From an uncultured Lachnospiraceae bacterium (GTDB taxonomy: Bacteria > Bacillota > Clostridia > Lachnospirales > Lachnospiraceae), in assembly GCA_947367855.1 (NCBI GenBank), contig CANBFE010000010.1, forward strand, positions 51,017 through 115,016: a stretch of 64,000 nt of DNA, read 5' to 3'. The position numbers and the translations under genes are program-made. Below are positions 24,713-33,707 of this stretch, piece after piece. How positions within the stretch are numbered: the stretch's first letter is position 1; each line of letters starts with the position of its first letter. The notes below the pieces were generated by a model. The model was not told where the DNA came from, ran no database searches, and saw only the letters and a program-made list of their open reading frames with translations.

Positions 24713-25429
24713 TCAACTGGAGTAATTCTCCAGAAAGTCATAGAGCTTCTCCTCATTCTCCACCCACATCATGCCGATGATGCTCTCCTGCAGCTGCTGG
24801 GGCAGGGAATCCAGCAGGATTTCCGTCTCAATATAAATGGTTTTCCTGTCCTCCAGGTAAACAACCACTTTATTGTCATACACAGCCAGATAAAAACTGC
24901 TGCTGGGCTGAACGAACTTATAATTCATCTGAATAACCACACGGTCCCTGGAAAACGAGAGCACCTCCAGTCCGACAAATCCACGCTCCAGCTCGGACAG
25001 GGGCGGAAATGCCTCATATACCTCCATGGCCTGCAGAAACTGTTCCCTGTTCATCCCGACATATTTATCCGGGAGGCGCCAGGTAGTCTCCACAACCGTG
25101 TGGTAAAGGACATCCGTTTCCTCCAGGATATATTCCGTGTCCACACAGAGAGTCTCTGCGGAAAAGGCCACTTCCTCTGCCGCCTCTTCTGCCGTCCCGC
25201 CTTCCTCCATCACAACGCCGTAATCATATCTGTCATCCTGAACCGGCAAAGGTTCCGGACTCTGTTCCGATTCTTCCGCCCCGGGCAGGCCCTCGAACAG
25301 CTGCAGGTTCTCCTGTTTCCCTGTGCCCGGATCAAAAAAACGGGATGTGGCCACACCTGCATAAAAACCGATTCCCATCATAAAAAAGGGATATAGGACA
25401 TATAAGCCGATACTCTTTACATACTTCAT
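24713..25429 (-). CDS. Membrane-anchored protein, possibly BofC-like
   Basis: Protein of 238 residues from ATG 25429, placed behind GGAGGGATC. A single N-terminal membrane segment (about 5-25, LYVLYPFFMMGIGFYAGV) is followed by an acidic linker rich in Glu and a folded extracytoplasmic part (about 95-238). The C-terminal 80 residues (FYLAVYDNKVVVYLE, then a Leu-rich helix and the end LYDFLENYSS) remind me of the C-terminal domain of BofC, an inhibitor in the sigma-K checkpoint. I am not certain of this. If right, it would act in the intermembrane space of the spore. It sits between the flippase and two flavoprotein genes on one strand. Confidence 0.5.
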   Translation of the reverse strand: MKYVKSIGLYVLYPFFMMGIGFYAGVATSRFFDPGTGKQENLQLFEGLPGAEESEQSPEPLPVQDDRYDYGVVMEEGGTAEEAAEEVAFSAETLCVDTEYILEETDVLYHTVVETTWRLPDKYVGMNREQFLQAMEVYEAFPPLSELERGFVGLEVLSFSRDRVVIQMNYKFVQPSSSFYLAVYDNKVVVYLEDRKTIYIETEILLDSLPQQLQESIIGMMWVENEEKLYDFLENYSS

Positions 25430-25489
25430 ACTGATCCCTCCACACCAGTAAACAGTATCAGCCATTTTTTCCATATTTATTCAATAAAA

Positions 25490-27085
25490 TCAATATCTGT
25501 GCAGTATCTGTCCGATTTTGCCCATCAGACGGCCGCCCGGAAGTATCTCCAGCTCCAGCTCCTTGAAATTTCTCAGCATCAGCAGAAGAATCCAGTACAC
25601 CATACCGGAGAGTACAAAACTGACAAGCACTGTGGGAAGTGCTCCCAGAACCTCTGTCAGCAGCATGCCTGACAGCATGCACACAAGCCCGGCCAGACCT
25701 CCGGCTCCCAACGGAAGCACCAACACTCCCAGCCAGTCCATGCGGATCTTCATCTGCCTGTAGGCCAGAATGCCCAGTGCTGCGCAGAGAACAAAGGCTG
25801 CGGCCACTCCTCCGTAAACCAGGGCCAGAACGCCTGTCTTTTCCGTCAGGAAATACAGGAGCAGAAAGGCGCCCGCCGAAAAGGCCAGGACACACAGCAG
25901 AAGATATTTTTTCCCCATTCCCTGCAGAAACCTTGCAAAATAAAGGGAAAGTGCCGCCAGCACAATTATGGAGGAGCCGCTCCGGAGCATCTGTCCGGCA
26001 AGCTCCGCGCTGTCCCCGCCAAGACAGGCCGAAATCTGTGTCCCCATCACCGCCACAAAAACCGACAGAAAAATACCGTGTACCAGTCCCATATGGACTC
26101 CGCTCTGGAAAACGATTCTTGCAAAGCGGCCCTCCTCCCGCCTGAAATACTGGAACACCTTCCCGGTAACCGGCAGTGCCAGAAAGCAGAGCAGAAATAC
26201 CAGGATACCGCAGACCACAAGGTATCTGGAGGCATATGCGTCATACTGGAAAAGCATTCCCGCCTCCTCCTGATTTTTCCTGCCAAACAGCGCCAATCCC
26301 AGAAGCAGGGGCAGGCCCACCAGAAATTCCGAACAGCACCGGAACCATCTGCCTGCAGACAGACCGCGGATGCAGTCCCAGGAGGAAATTCCTGTATATG
26401 TGCCATCCTGCTTCATACGGCTTTCCCTCCGGCGGCTGCCCTTAAAGAGAATAAACAGAAACAGGACTGTGAACGCTTCCGCAAGGCAGACGGCCAGAGC
26501 CGCACCCAGACAGCGGTACATGGGGGTAAAATTTGCTTCCCTCAGCAGACTGCTTATCTTTTCCCCGTAGTCCCCCAAAATACTGCAGAAAAGGAATCCG
26601 AAGCCCAGTGTGAAAAACTGCCGCAGAATCCCGGATACCGCTCTTGGCAGTTCGGCTGCCTCCCCCTGGAAATATCCCTGAAGCACGCAGGAAAATGTCC
26701 GGAGCAGCACCGCCGGTGACAGCGCAATAATTACAAATACACAATACCGGATCTTAAAAAGTCCCTCCGCCGCTGCCTGCGCCAGAACCGCCGTAACTGC
26801 TGTGCCGACAAGTCCCAGTACTCCCTGAAAAACAAAGGCGCTTTTCCGCAGGGCCAGAATATTCCGGTACTGTCCCCTGTTCCGCCTGCTGCGGAGCAGC
26901 TTTCCAAGTGCATCCGACAGGCCGCCGCTGACCAGGACCCCCATCAGGAAGCAGGTATATACGGCGGCAGACATATATGTTATTCCGCCTTTTTCCATCT
27001 GGTTTCCTATCAAAAATACAGTGACCAGATTCAATATGCCGGCAATCTGTTCCGCCTGCCGTCTCTTTATCTCAGCCTGATTCAT
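25490..27085 (-). CDS. Polysaccharide/lipid flippase of the MOP superfamily (SpoVB/MurJ-like)
   Basis: Integral membrane protein of 531 residues with about 12-14 hydrophobic segments and short basic loops. The stretch RTFSCVLQGYFQGEAAELPRAVSGILRQ matches the SpoVB-type flippase family, where a GYFQG segment precedes the conserved helix. Members flip lipid-linked sugars or peptidoglycan precursors; SpoVB is needed for spore cortex formation. The spore-related genes nearby (yqfC, yqfD) fit such a role but do not prove it. It begins 15 bases after ybeY ends. The specific substrate is unknown. Confidence 0.82.
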   Translation of the reverse strand: MNQAEIKRRQAEQIAGILNLVTVFLIGNQMEKGGITYMSAAVYTCFLMGVLVSGGLSDALGKLLRSRRNRGQYRNILALRKSAFVFQGVLGLVGTAVTAVLAQAAAEGLFKIRYCVFVIIALSPAVLLRTFSCVLQGYFQGEAAELPRAVSGILRQFFTLGFGFLFCSILGDYGEKISSLLREANFTPMYRCLGAALAVCLAEAFTVLFLFILFKGSRRRESRMKQDGTYTGISSWDCIRGLSAGRWFRCCSEFLVGLPLLLGLALFGRKNQEEAGMLFQYDAYASRYLVVCGILVFLLCFLALPVTGKVFQYFRREEGRFARIVFQSGVHMGLVHGIFLSVFVAVMGTQISACLGGDSAELAGQMLRSGSSIIVLAALSLYFARFLQGMGKKYLLLCVLAFSAGAFLLLYFLTEKTGVLALVYGGVAAAFVLCAALGILAYRQMKIRMDWLGVLVLPLGAGGLAGLVCMLSGMLLTEVLGALPTVLVSFVLSGMVYWILLLMLRNFKELELEILPGGRLMGKIGQILHRY

Positions 27086-27099
27086 CCGTCATCCATCCC

Positions 27100-27600
27100 T
27101 TAATCTCTCGTAATTCCCAGTCCGTCCAGTATTCGGTCCTGCTTTTCTTCCATCCTTGCGCGCTCTGACTCCTCCATATGGTCATAACCGCATAAATGCA
27201 GCATGCTGTGCGCCACCAGAAAGGCAAATTCCCTTCTGACGCTGTGTCCATAGCTCTCTGCCTGTTCATATATCCGGTCCACGGAGAGAATGATATCTCC
27301 CAGAATCAACTCCCCTGTCTCCGGATCAAAATAATCCGCTTCCCTGTCCTCGGAAATCTCAAAAAAACCTTCCTCCGGAAAATCAAGATTGGGGAAGGAC
27401 AGAACGTCTGTCTCCCTGTCCTTTCCCCTGTAAACCCTGTTCAGTTCACGGATAGTCCCGCTGTCCGTCAAAACCACGCTGACCTGAGCCTCATAGGGAC
27501 AGTTTTCTGCTTCCAGCACCGCCCGGCACACCAGTTCTGCCGTTTCCCTTTCCGAAAAGGGAAATTCCCTGTCCGTCTCGTTTTCAACATGAAATGTCAT
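27100..27600 (-). CDS. ybeY: Endoribonuclease YbeY
   Basis: Zinc-dependent RNase for 16S rRNA 3' maturation and ribosome quality control. The 166 residues include the zinc-binding motif HSMLHLCGYDH (H-X3-H-X5-H) near residue 135, and TDVLSFPN-type sequence (RETDVLSFPN) near 85. It follows phoH by six bases, the conserved yqfC-yqfD-phoH-ybeY order. Length and motifs are normal. Confidence 0.96.
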   Translation of the reverse strand: MTFHVENETDREFPFSERETAELVCRAVLEAENCPYEAQVSVVLTDSGTIRELNRVYRGKDRETDVLSFPNLDFPEEGFFEISEDREADYFDPETGELILGDIILSVDRIYEQAESYGHSVRREFAFLVAHSMLHLCGYDHMEESERARMEEKQDRILDGLGITRD

Positions 27601-27606
27601 ACCGGC

Positions 27607-28629
27607 CTATCTCCTCCTGCCCTGTCTTTCCCTGCTTCCGGGCCTGTCCTTTTCCCGAAGCCTGCTGCGCTCTTCCCTTGCCTCGTAATTCTCGTATGCC
27701 AGAACGATCTTCTGCACCAGGGGATGGCGTACCACATCTTTGGACGTAAGGCTGCAGAACTCAATGTCGTCTATCCCCTTCAGCACCCTGGCTGCAATGT
27801 CCAGGCCCGATTTGGTTCCCACAGGCAGGTCCTTCTGGGAATTGTCCCCTGTGACTACCACCTTGGAGCCAAAGCCTATGCGGGTCAGAAACATCTTCAT
27901 CTGCGCCGGGGTGGTATTCTGTGCCTCGTCCAGAATAATATAGGCATTGTCCAGGGTACGGCCTCTCATGTACGCCAGGGGCGCCACCTCAATGAGCCCC
28001 TTCTCCATGTTTTTTGCAAAGCTTTCCGCCCCCATGATCTGGTACAGGGCGTCATAGAGCGGCCTCAGATAGGGATCCACCTTGCTCTGCAGGTCCCCGG
28101 GCAGAAATCCCAGCTTCTCCCCTGCCTCCATGGCAGGTCTGGTGAGAATGATTCTGCCCACCTCGTCATTCTTAAAGGCTGTGATAGCCATGGCCATGGC
28201 CAGATAGGTCTTGCCGGTTCCCGCAGGCCCCAGGGCAAACACCAGCATATTATTCCTGATGGCATCCACGTAGGCCTTCTGCCCCAGGGTCTTCGGTTTT
28301 ATGGGTTTGCCGTTCACCGTATGACAGATGCAGTCCGCATCCATCTGCTCCATTGCCTTTTCTTTTTCTTCCATTCCCAATGTAATTGCGTAATCCACAC
28401 TCTGCTCCTCTATCTCATTTCCGCGGCCAGAGAGAATGGCCAGCTCTTTCAGCACATTTTCCGCTTTCCGCACCATTTCCTCCCTGCCGGCAATCGTAAC
28501 AGATCCGTTTCTGTCCGTAATTGTAACTCCGAAATCCCTTTCCATTTTTTTCACGTATGCATCCTGCATACCGAAGATCTTCTGCATATGCTCTGAGGGC
28601 ATATCCAGTTTTACTGCAAAATCACTCAT
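27607..28629 (-). CDS. phoH: PhoH-family ATPase
   Basis: PhoH-like protein of 340 residues from ATG 28629. An N-terminal RNA-binding-like part (about 1-110, with VTITDRNGSVTIAG) precedes the P-loop domain with Walker A LGPAGTGKTYLAMAMA and Walker B AYIILDEAQNTT. PhoH proteins are thought to act on RNA, in line with the neighbour ybeY. The start lies eight bases inside the end of yqfD, so translation is probably coupled. The C-terminus is very basic (RSRLREKDRPGSRERQGRRR). Confidence 0.95.
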   Translation of the reverse strand: MSDFAVKLDMPSEHMQKIFGMQDAYVKKMERDFGVTITDRNGSVTIAGREEMVRKAENVLKELAILSGRGNEIEEQSVDYAITLGMEEKEKAMEQMDADCICHTVNGKPIKPKTLGQKAYVDAIRNNMLVFALGPAGTGKTYLAMAMAITAFKNDEVGRIILTRPAMEAGEKLGFLPGDLQSKVDPYLRPLYDALYQIMGAESFAKNMEKGLIEVAPLAYMRGRTLDNAYIILDEAQNTTPAQMKMFLTRIGFGSKVVVTGDNSQKDLPVGTKSGLDIAARVLKGIDDIEFCSLTSKDVVRHPLVQKIVLAYENYEAREERSRLREKDRPGSRERQGRRR

Positions 28630-29845
28630 CCGTATTCCTTTCTTCCACATTATCCCTTATGGTTTCCGAACTCATGCGCACAGGTTCCTGTACCAGGAAA
28701 TTCCCGCTTATCCTCCACGAAAGGCTGCTTTTCTCTATTCTAACATCTTTTTCAATAATTTGTACCCCTTTTTCCTCTAAATCTGCAAGAAAATCCATTA
28801 ATTTTTGATTAAGATGCCTCCCGGCCTCCTCCTCCGTATAGACATGTTCGGTATTCTGATATTCCCTGTGTGTTACCTCACCCCAGTACACCGGAATGGT
28901 AAGTTTCTCAAAAAACAGCGGCCTGCTCTCCTTCATCACGCTGTCATAGACCAGAAAAGGCCGGTCCTGGGGCAGTCTGCAGATCTCATCCCCCACTTTC
29001 AGGTAATAGCTCTTTTCCTCTCTGCCCGTGTACTCTTTTTTTACATAATCCAGGGGAAGTTCCGCCGCGAAGTCCATTGCATGCTCCAGCATTATGTCCG
29101 CATCCGCATCCACATAATAGTATTCCCTTACGGTGGCGTCTTCATTATAGACCGGAACCCTTCCCTCCACCAGAACCGTCCCCTTTGTCACCATATCGCC
29201 TATGGAAACCCTGGGAACGCCGCTGCGGACAATCATTGATGCCACTATGCCGTCATATTCAGCGATGAGGTCCGTCCCCATGGACGTTTCCGGATTTTCC
29301 ACCTGAATGGGGGCATCGTTCTCCTTAATGTCGATCTGCAGCCTTATGCCATCCAGTTTTGCAGAAGCCCATGTGATCTCCGGAAACTGTTTTCTGATCT
29401 GTTTTTCCAGTTCCCCGATATCCAGACTGTCCCTGCGCATGCCCACAGTGACCTGGTTCTCCTTTAAAAAATCCAGGAACACATCCTCGGTAATCCGGTA
29501 ATTACCGGTAAGTTTGATATCCCATATGTAAAAAGAGGAAACAACCCAGAATGCAATCACAAAAAGAAGTCCTGCGACAAACATTTTGCGTTTCATCAGT
29601 CTGGGTATAAAAAAGGGCAGTCCATATCGTTCCAATATGGCCACCCTTGTCCCTGTCTTCTTTAGTATGGGCTTTAACTGCCAAAAACCCTTCAGGTTGA
29701 TGCACATGTAGTAGACATCGCCCTCCCGGACGATATCCCAGAGCAGAATGCCCCTGTTGCTGCAGAGGTTCATAAAACGTTCCGGTGAAAATCCCCATAC
29801 ACGGACACGCAGATAACCCCTGACATATTTCAGAAATCTGATCAT
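28622..29845 (-). CDS. yqfD: Sporulation protein YqfD
   Basis: Stage IV-type sporulation membrane protein of 407 residues, conserved in endospore formers and made in the mother cell under sigma-E in Bacillus. The cytosolic N-terminus (about 1-88) ends in a basic patch. A membrane segment (about 90-110, MFVAGLLFVIAFWVVSSFYIW) is followed by a large extracytoplasmic part with FLKENQVTVGMRRDSLD and ISIKENDAP-like (DIKENDAPIQV) sequences. It follows yqfC by 22 bases. Its presence strongly suggests the organism sporulates. Confidence 0.94.
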   Translation of the reverse strand: MIRFLKYVRGYLRVRVWGFSPERFMNLCSNRGILLWDIVREGDVYYMCINLKGFWQLKPILKKTGTRVAILERYGLPFFIPRLMKRKMFVAGLLFVIAFWVVSSFYIWDIKLTGNYRITEDVFLDFLKENQVTVGMRRDSLDIGELEKQIRKQFPEITWASAKLDGIRLQIDIKENDAPIQVENPETSMGTDLIAEYDGIVASMIVRSGVPRVSIGDMVTKGTVLVEGRVPVYNEDATVREYYYVDADADIMLEHAMDFAAELPLDYVKKEYTGREEKSYYLKVGDEICRLPQDRPFLVYDSVMKESRPLFFEKLTIPVYWGEVTHREYQNTEHVYTEEEAGRHLNQKLMDFLADLEEKGVQIIEKDVRIEKSSLSWRISGNFLVQEPVRMSSETIRDNVEERNTDE

Positions 29846-29867
29846 GGCCTATCCTCTTCCCCTATTT

Positions 29868-30161
29868 TCAGCAATACCGGATACAGCTGATGCACCCGCT
29901 GATCTTCATATCCTCATTGGTATAATAATCAATGGAAAGCCCTGTGCCCTCAAAACACACCTGGCAGGTCTTGCCCTGAAGCAGGATCTGTTCCTCCGTG
30001 TATTCTAGCAGGCCCCGGTAGTTTTCAATCCATGCCTCCCGGTTGCCCGTCATGGTCACCCGTATGGCTCCCATGCAGATATCCTTGGGGAATTTCAGGG
30101 ATTCTATCAGCGCTTCCTTTCTCAGTTCGTTTCTCTGGCTGCGTTCATTCTTTTTCTTCAT
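29868..30161 (-). CDS. yqfC: Sporulation protein YqfC (YabP family)
   Basis: Small YabP/YqfC-family protein of 97 residues, co-occurring with YqfD in spore formers. It has a basic N-terminus (KKKNERSQRNELRKE) and the family core KFPKDICMGAIRVTMTGNREAWIENYRGLLEYTEEQI split over residues 24-60, ending with GCISCIRYC. The ribosome-binding site before ATG 30161 is weak. A possible promoter (TTGCAT-N16-TAATAT, 30171-30198) lies so close that the true start could be later. Confidence 0.9.
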   Translation of the reverse strand: MKKKNERSQRNELRKEALIESLKFPKDICMGAIRVTMTGNREAWIENYRGLLEYTEEQILLQGKTCQVCFEGTGLSIDYYTNEDMKISGCISCIRYC

Positions 30162-30223
30162 GTTTCCATTATATTACCGCAGCCGCCGGTCTATGCAAGG
30201 GGATTGCAATGGTTTGGCAGTCC

Positions 30224-31528
30224 CTATTCGATAATGGCCCTGATCAGGGATGCCCTGGCCGGGGGCGTATCCGAAAGAATGCAGGCGCCGAGATAACGCC
30301 TCTCTGCCTCCCCGGCTTTTTCGGCGTCATTGGCATGGAGAATTGCCAGGGGCTCTCCCTTCCGCACGAAATCCCCAACCTTTCTGCACAGGGTAAGTCC
30401 CACCGACAGATCAATGCTGCTTTCCTTGGTCTCCCTTCCGCCGCCCAGGAGCAGGGAACAGATTCCCACCTCATCGCAGACAATCCTGCTGACATAGCCG
30501 TCCATGGGGGCGGGAACCGGATGGAGAATCCGGGCTTTCGGCAGAAGCTCCGGCCGGAATACCATCTGCGGGTCTCCTCCCTGGGCCTCCACAAATTCCG
30601 CAAGCTTCCTGCATGCGCTGCCGTCTGCTATGGCGTTCTCCAAAAGCTTCCTGGCCGCGCTGCTGTCTCCGGCCTTTCCTCCTGCCATAAGCATCCGGCT
30701 GCCCAGGGTCAGACACAGCTCCACAAAATCCTCCGGTCCCTTTCCCTGGAGAGTGTCAATGGCCTCCTTTACCTCCAGGGCATTGCCCACAGCATATCCC
30801 AGGGGCTGGTCCATATCGGAGATCACCGCAATGGTCTTTCTGCCCGCATTTTTGCCGATCTTCACCATTTCCTCCGCCAGCTTCCGCGCGTCCTCCTCCT
30901 TCTTCATGAAGGCGCCGCTGCCTGTCTTCACGTCCAGGACAATGGCATCCGCTCCTGCAGCCAGTTTTTTGCTCATGATGGAACTGGCAATAAGGGACAG
31001 ATTGTCCACCGTTGCAGTCACATCCCGCAGGGCATACAGTTTTTTGTCTGCCGGAGCCAGGTCTGCGGTCTGTCCCATAATGGCAATGCCGATGCGATTC
31101 ACATTTCTGATGAATTCCTCCCGGGTGAGAGCCGTGGAAAAACCGGAAAAACTTTCCAGTTTGTCAATGGTTCCCCCTGTATGCCCCAGTCCCCGGCCGC
31201 TCATCTTTGCCACGGGAATACCGCAGGCAGCCACCATGGGCGCCAGGGCCAGGGATGTCTTGTCCCCTACGCCGCCGGTGCTGTGTTTGTCCACCTTGAC
31301 GCCCTGTATCTCAGACAGGTCCAGCATATCCCCGCTTTCCGCCATGGCCATGGTAAGCGCCAGTGTCTCCTGTTCGGTCATTTTCTGAAAATAGACGGCC
31401 ATCATCAGGGCGGATACCTGATAGTCAGGAATCTCCCCCCTGGTATAGCCCTCTGTAAAAAAGCGGATCTCCTGCTCCGACAGTTCCCCCCCGTTTCTTT
31501 TTTTCATGATGATATCGTACATTCTCAT
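30224..31528 (-). CDS. pdp: Pyrimidine-nucleoside phosphorylase
   Basis: Phosphorolysis of uridine, deoxyuridine or thymidine to base and (deoxy)ribose-1-phosphate, a salvage enzyme. The 434 residues fit the family. The signature KMSGRGLGHTGGTIDKLES (near residue 107) and the phosphate-binding DKHSTGGVGDKTS (near 80) are clear. A C-terminal PYNP domain follows (about 345-434). Pyrimidine type is favoured over strict thymidine phosphorylase by length and Gram-positive origin, but the two are hard to separate by sequence. It begins 30 bases downstream of the GH18 gene and may be co-transcribed. Confidence 0.93.
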   Translation of the reverse strand: MRMYDIIMKKRNGGELSEQEIRFFTEGYTRGEIPDYQVSALMMAVYFQKMTEQETLALTMAMAESGDMLDLSEIQGVKVDKHSTGGVGDKTSLALAPMVAACGIPVAKMSGRGLGHTGGTIDKLESFSGFSTALTREEFIRNVNRIGIAIMGQTADLAPADKKLYALRDVTATVDNLSLIASSIMSKKLAAGADAIVLDVKTGSGAFMKKEEDARKLAEEMVKIGKNAGRKTIAVISDMDQPLGYAVGNALEVKEAIDTLQGKGPEDFVELCLTLGSRMLMAGGKAGDSSAARKLLENAIADGSACRKLAEFVEAQGGDPQMVFRPELLPKARILHPVPAPMDGYVSRIVCDEVGICSLLLGGGRETKESSIDLSVGLTLCRKVGDFVRKGEPLAILHANDAEKAGEAERRYLGACILSDTPPARASLIRAIIE

Positions 31529-31558
31529 AGCGTTCTCCTTTCGTTTCCGCAGAACTTT

Positions 31559-32695
31559 TCACTTCAGAATATAAAACTGGTTCTGAAGAAGCAGCCAGTT
31601 TGCCCGGAACCATTTCATGATCTGCCAGTATCCGCAGCCCTGGAGGCTGTATTCCCGGATCAGGTTAAATTTTGCCTGAAGACTTCTCACATCCTCAAAC
31701 CAGACCTGGTGCTCCACCCCGTTTTTGGTATAGCCAAACCAGGGGCTCTCCGCAATGGGGTCAAAATGGATTTCCGCCCCTTCCTCCGCAGCCAGCCGGA
31801 CGGCTTCCACATTTCCCAGGGTTTCCGCCTTTGTCACCCCCCGTTCAAAGGGGAGGGGCCAGTCATAGCCGTAATTGGGGATACCCAGATTGACCTTCTC
31901 CGCGGGAATCTCCGTCAGGGCATACTCCACCACTCTGCGGACCTGGTTAACGGGCGCCACTGCCATGGGAGGCCCGTAAGTATATCCCCACTCATATGTC
32001 ATCAGCAGCACATGGTCTGCCGCCTCTCCCAGGGCCCGGTAATCCTTTCCCTCGTATAACAGCCCTTTCTGGTCAGCTCCTGTCTTTGGCGCCAGGGCGA
32101 TGGAGGTCCGATACCCTGCCTCCCGCATGGTTTCCGCAGTCTGTCTTACAAAGGCGCTGAAGGCATCCCTGTCCTCAGGCAGGATGTACTCAAAATCAAT
32201 GTCAAGCCCCTGATATCCCTTCTCTTCCATTGTCTCCAGGAGGTTCTGAAGCAGCCTCTCCCTGTAGGAGGCATTGTTTACCACGGAATGAATCAGCTGG
32301 TTGTTAAAATTTCCGTCCGCCCCAAAAGGAGTGAGGGTCAGCACAGGCAGGGTGCCAAACCCCAGAGCCTCTGTGACCATCCACTGGTCTTCCCCGTACG
32401 GAGGGGGAAGAAGCTCTCCGTTCATCGTGAAACCGTATGAAAAAACATTAAGTTCCGACAAATACGGCAGGGTGTCCGCCAGTACCTGCCTGTTGATAAA
32501 CGGATAGGCATAACCGCTTACCAGAACCGCCCGGACTGCCTCCCTGATATAGGAATGAATCAGGAGAGCCTGGCCCACTGCCAGTTTATAGGGATACAGC
32601 AGCTGGTTATCGTAGATGATCTGCTCCGCGCCCACGCCTGTCTCCCGGGCAATGCTGTCCACGCTGTCTCCCGGTTTTACCACATAGATTTCCAT
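31559..32695 (-). CDS. LysM + GH18 protein, spore cortex hydrolase type (YaaH/SleL-like)
   Basis: Peptidoglycan-binding glycosidase of 378 residues. One LysM repeat fills residues 1-47 (IYVVKPGDSVDSIARETGV). A GH18 barrel follows with the catalytic signature GLDIDFEYI, placing the acid Glu at 169. No signal peptide is seen, as in YaaH and SleL, which are spore-coat-associated cortex-lytic enzymes. This family cleaves cortex peptidoglycan during germination; most members have two LysM repeats, here one. It precedes pdp by 30 bases and follows nth by 68 bases, all on the minus strand. Confidence 0.88.
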   Translation of the reverse strand: MEIYVVKPGDSVDSIARETGVGAEQIIYDNQLLYPYKLAVGQALLIHSYIREAVRAVLVSGYAYPFINRQVLADTLPYLSELNVFSYGFTMNGELLPPPYGEDQWMVTEALGFGTLPVLTLTPFGADGNFNNQLIHSVVNNASYRERLLQNLLETMEEKGYQGLDIDFEYILPEDRDAFSAFVRQTAETMREAGYRTSIALAPKTGADQKGLLYEGKDYRALGEAADHVLLMTYEWGYTYGPPMAVAPVNQVRRVVEYALTEIPAEKVNLGIPNYGYDWPLPFERGVTKAETLGNVEAVRLAAEEGAEIHFDPIAESPWFGYTKNGVEHQVWFEDVRSLQAKFNLIREYSLQGCGYWQIMKWFRANWLLLQNQFYILK

Positions 32696-32763
32696 TGCGA
32701 ATCCTTTCCCCTTATCTGAAAGCTCTATGGAAAATTATATGCTGCAGAAACCGGCGGCAGACA

Positions 32764-33420
32764 TCAGCCCTCTGTCCTTTTTGGCTCCACTCCCACCTTT
32801 CTGCAGATTTCCTCCAGGCAGCACCTGTCGCAGAAGGGCCTGGTCCTGGCCGTGCAGACCGCCCTGCCATGGTTCACAAGGCGGTGGCAGAAATCATTTC
32901 CCTCCGTGGGAGGAATAATCTTCCAAAGCGCCTTCTCCACTTTGGCAGGCTCCCTGATGCCGTCCACCAGGCCCATTCGATTTACCAGGCGGATACAGTG
33001 TGTGTCCGTGACAATGGCAGGTTTTCCGAACACATCTCCCATGATCAGGTTTGCGCTCTTCCTTCCCACGCCCGGCAGAGCCAGAAGTTTGTCAAAATCA
33101 TCCGGGACCTTCCCTCCGTATTCGTCCCGGAGCATTTTCATGCAGGCGCTGATATCCCGTGCTTTGCTGTTTCCCAGGCCGCAGGGGCGGACAATCTCCT
33201 CAATCTCCGGCACTGCCGCCTCGGCCAGGGCATTCACATCGGGAAATTTCTCATATAGTTTTTCCACTACCACATTTACCCTGGCGTCAGTGCACTGGGC
33301 TGCCAGACGCACGCTTACCAGAAGTTTCCAGGCCTGGTCATAATCCAGTGTGCAGTCCGCGTCCGGATATTCCTTTTTCAGTCTCTCAATAATTTCAAGT
33401 GCGCGCTGTTTTTTTGTCAT
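32764..33420 (-). CDS. nth: Endonuclease III
   Basis: DNA glycosylase/AP lyase for oxidised pyrimidines. The 218 residues contain the helix-hairpin-helix LLALPGVGRKSANL with catalytic Lys (about 128) and Asp in VTDTHCIRLVNR (about 146). The C-terminal iron-sulphur cysteines read C-TARTRPF-C-DR-C-CLEEI-C. The first spacing is seven residues instead of the usual six, with an extra adjacent Cys, so the cluster ligand pattern is slightly unusual. It is divergent from the small BFD-like gene. The call is secure. Confidence 0.95.
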   Translation of the reverse strand: MTKKQRALEIIERLKKEYPDADCTLDYDQAWKLLVSVRLAAQCTDARVNVVVEKLYEKFPDVNALAEAAVPEIEEIVRPCGLGNSKARDISACMKMLRDEYGGKVPDDFDKLLALPGVGRKSANLIMGDVFGKPAIVTDTHCIRLVNRMGLVDGIREPAKVEKALWKIIPPTEGNDFCHRLVNHGRAVCTARTRPFCDRCCLEEICRKVGVEPKRTEG

Positions 33421-33443
33421 TGGTTCTCCTCGCTCCGTATAAT
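33414..33443 (+). promoter_or_regulatory. Promoter of the BFD-like ferredoxin gene
   Basis: TTGTCA (33414-33419), an 18-base spacer and TATAAT (33438-33443). It overlaps the start codon region of nth on the other strand. Confidence 0.6.
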
Positions 33444-33493
33444 TTCATTGTATGTGTATATCCTATTTCCGAAAGGAAGGTGATCATATCCAT

Positions 33494-33694
33494 ATGGCAA
33501 AATCAGATTCCATGGAAAAAACCGTGTGTACCTGCACCGGCGTAACCTGCGGCAGAATCAGGGAAGCCGTGGAGGCCGGAGCCACCACACTGGAAGAAGT
33601 GCAGGAAGCCACAGGAGCAGGCACTGTATGCGGAGGCTGCCTGGAGGAAGTGGAGGCACTGGTCCGGCATTTTACGGCCGAGAGGAACGCTTAA
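33494..33694 (+). CDS. BFD-like [2Fe-2S] protein
   Basis: Small protein of 66 residues with the BFD-type iron-sulphur fold. The ligands appear to be Cys12 and Cys14 (VCTCTGVT) and Cys46 and Cys49 (TVCGGC), spaced as in bacterioferritin-associated ferredoxin; Cys19 is extra. Such stand-alone BFD proteins act as electron carriers or Fe-S modules of larger oxidoreductases. I used ATG 33494; an upstream in-frame start at 33452 would add a segment without similarity, and AAGGTGAT precedes the chosen ATG. It is a lone plus-strand gene between nth and recD2. Confidence 0.85.
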   Translation: MAKSDSMEKTVCTCTGVTCGRIREAVEAGATTLEEVQEATGAGTVCGGCLEEVEALVRHFTAERNA

Positions 33695-33707
33695 ATACCC
33701 TGTTCCT

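Noticed and set aside
30032..32059. Plus-strand frame of about 675 codons opposite pdp and the GH18 gene
   Set aside because: Antisense of two genes with clear motifs on the minus strand.
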